Assembly (NCBI RefSeq): GCF_900217905.1
Contig: NZ_OBMO01000017.1
Location: 57,611 to 121,610, forward strand
Direction of reading: 5' to 3'
Source of the DNA: Alloalcanivorax xenomutans
GTDB taxonomy: Bacteria; Pseudomonadota; Gammaproteobacteria; Pseudomonadales; Alcanivoracaceae
DNA: 64,000 bases
A program made the translations under genes and the position numbers. A model generated the notes under the pieces. That model had not been told where the DNA came from. It made no database searches and saw only the letters and a list, made by a program, of their open reading frames with translations. Positions 63,906 through 64,000 of the stretch are shown piece after piece; within the stretch, counting starts at the first letter, position 1, and each line of letters opens with the position of its first letter.

Positions 63906-64000
63906 TGGACTGGCCCCATTTAAGTAGACACGGACTGTAAAGTAGCCGCATAGGCGTTGGGGGTGAGCCCTCCCAGCGTCATGTGGCGTCGTACTTTGGG
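63906..64000 (-). mobile_element. End of an IS3-family insertion sequence (cut by window edge)
   Basis: The right part encodes the end of an IS3-type transposase, and the candidate terminal repeat starts TGGACTGGCCCC at 63906-63917, beginning with TG as IS3 ends do. The other end lies outside the window, so size and completeness are unknown. Confidence 0.6.
63920..64000 (-). CDS. IS3-family transposase OrfB, C-terminal end (partial)
   Basis: The last 26 codons before the stop at 63920-63922 read ...RRHMTLGGLTPNAYAATLQ..., the conserved C-terminus of IS3/IS407-group transposases (family pattern RPHSSLGGLTPxxYA). The gene enters from beyond the window edge. Only the end is visible, so whether the transposase is intact cannot be judged. 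Confidence 0.75.
   Translation of the reverse strand, partial: PKVRRHMTLGGLTPNAYAATLQSVST

Overview
The window is about 64 kb of GC-rich bacterial chromosome with dense coding. It comes from a gammaproteobacterium of the Pseudomonadales/Oceanospirillales type. The strongest taxonomic clue is gene order. From tatD/rmuC through pilZ, holB, tmk, mltG, pabC, fabF, acpP, fabG, fabD, plsX, rpmF, yceD, maf, sppA, an HAD phosphatase, rluC, rne, murB, a low-molecular-weight phosphatase, kdsB, lpxK, exbD, exbB and comEC, it follows the block known from Pseudomonas aeruginosa. The accessory content (ETF-ubiquinone oxidoreductase, a bacterial GH3 enzyme, REP-like palindromes) fits an Alcanivorax/Alloalcanivorax-like marine heterotroph. 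That genus is my inference, not something the sequence proves. No rRNA, tRNA or CRISPR array was seen.

Region 1 (1-10 kb) is mixed metabolism: ETF-QO, an orphan beta-barrel-like protein with a small basic protein and a divergent LysR regulator, a GNAT/nitrilase fusion, a class III-type sirtuin, DAHP synthase, a membrane-bound redoxin and a 272-bp MITE-like element. Region 2 (10-19 kb) holds a voltage-gated potassium-type channel, the assimilatory nitrite reductase nirBD behind a near-perfect sigma-54 promoter, a DUF1285/TetR pair, a class V PLP enzyme, a papain-like fold protein that has lost its catalytic residues, and a secreted trypsin-like protease with a GlyGly-CTERM tail and a perfect CRP-type site upstream.

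Region 3 (19.3-34.8 kb) is the conserved fatty-acid, phospholipid and replication block on the minus strand, with tight start/stop overlaps. It is interrupted between acpP and fabF by an unusual 76-bp tandem repeat. Region 4 (34.8-47.8 kb) contains rne with a leader of about 770 nt, followed by the convergent envelope operon comEC-exbB-exbD-msbA-lpxK-kdsB-LMW phosphatase-murB, which links lipid A export, Kdo activation and peptidoglycan precursor synthesis. The small Trm112/YcaR-type gene usually found between lpxK and kdsB is absent, and msbA sits in the operon.

Region 5 (47.9-56.1 kb) has DUF2062, epmC, a MATE pump, an unknown protein behind a potential RBS-sequestering hairpin, and an RND efflux pair. 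Region 6 (56.1-60.5 kb) is the best candidate for an undescribed system: a compact four-gene operon encoding a GNAT-like protein, a GH3-family acyl-adenylating enzyme, a second GNAT-type acyltransferase and a short condensation/CAT-fold acyltransferase. Together they look like a pathway making an N-acyl or amide small molecule. The window ends with tusA, an AmpG-like MFS transporter, rlmM and the end of an IS3-family insertion sequence.

Dispersed repeats are a recurrent theme. There are four clear copies (8.4, 14.0, 39.2 and 61.0 kb) of one palindromic family, two copies of a second low-complexity family (7.1 and 63.7 kb), the tandem 76-mer and the MITE-like element.
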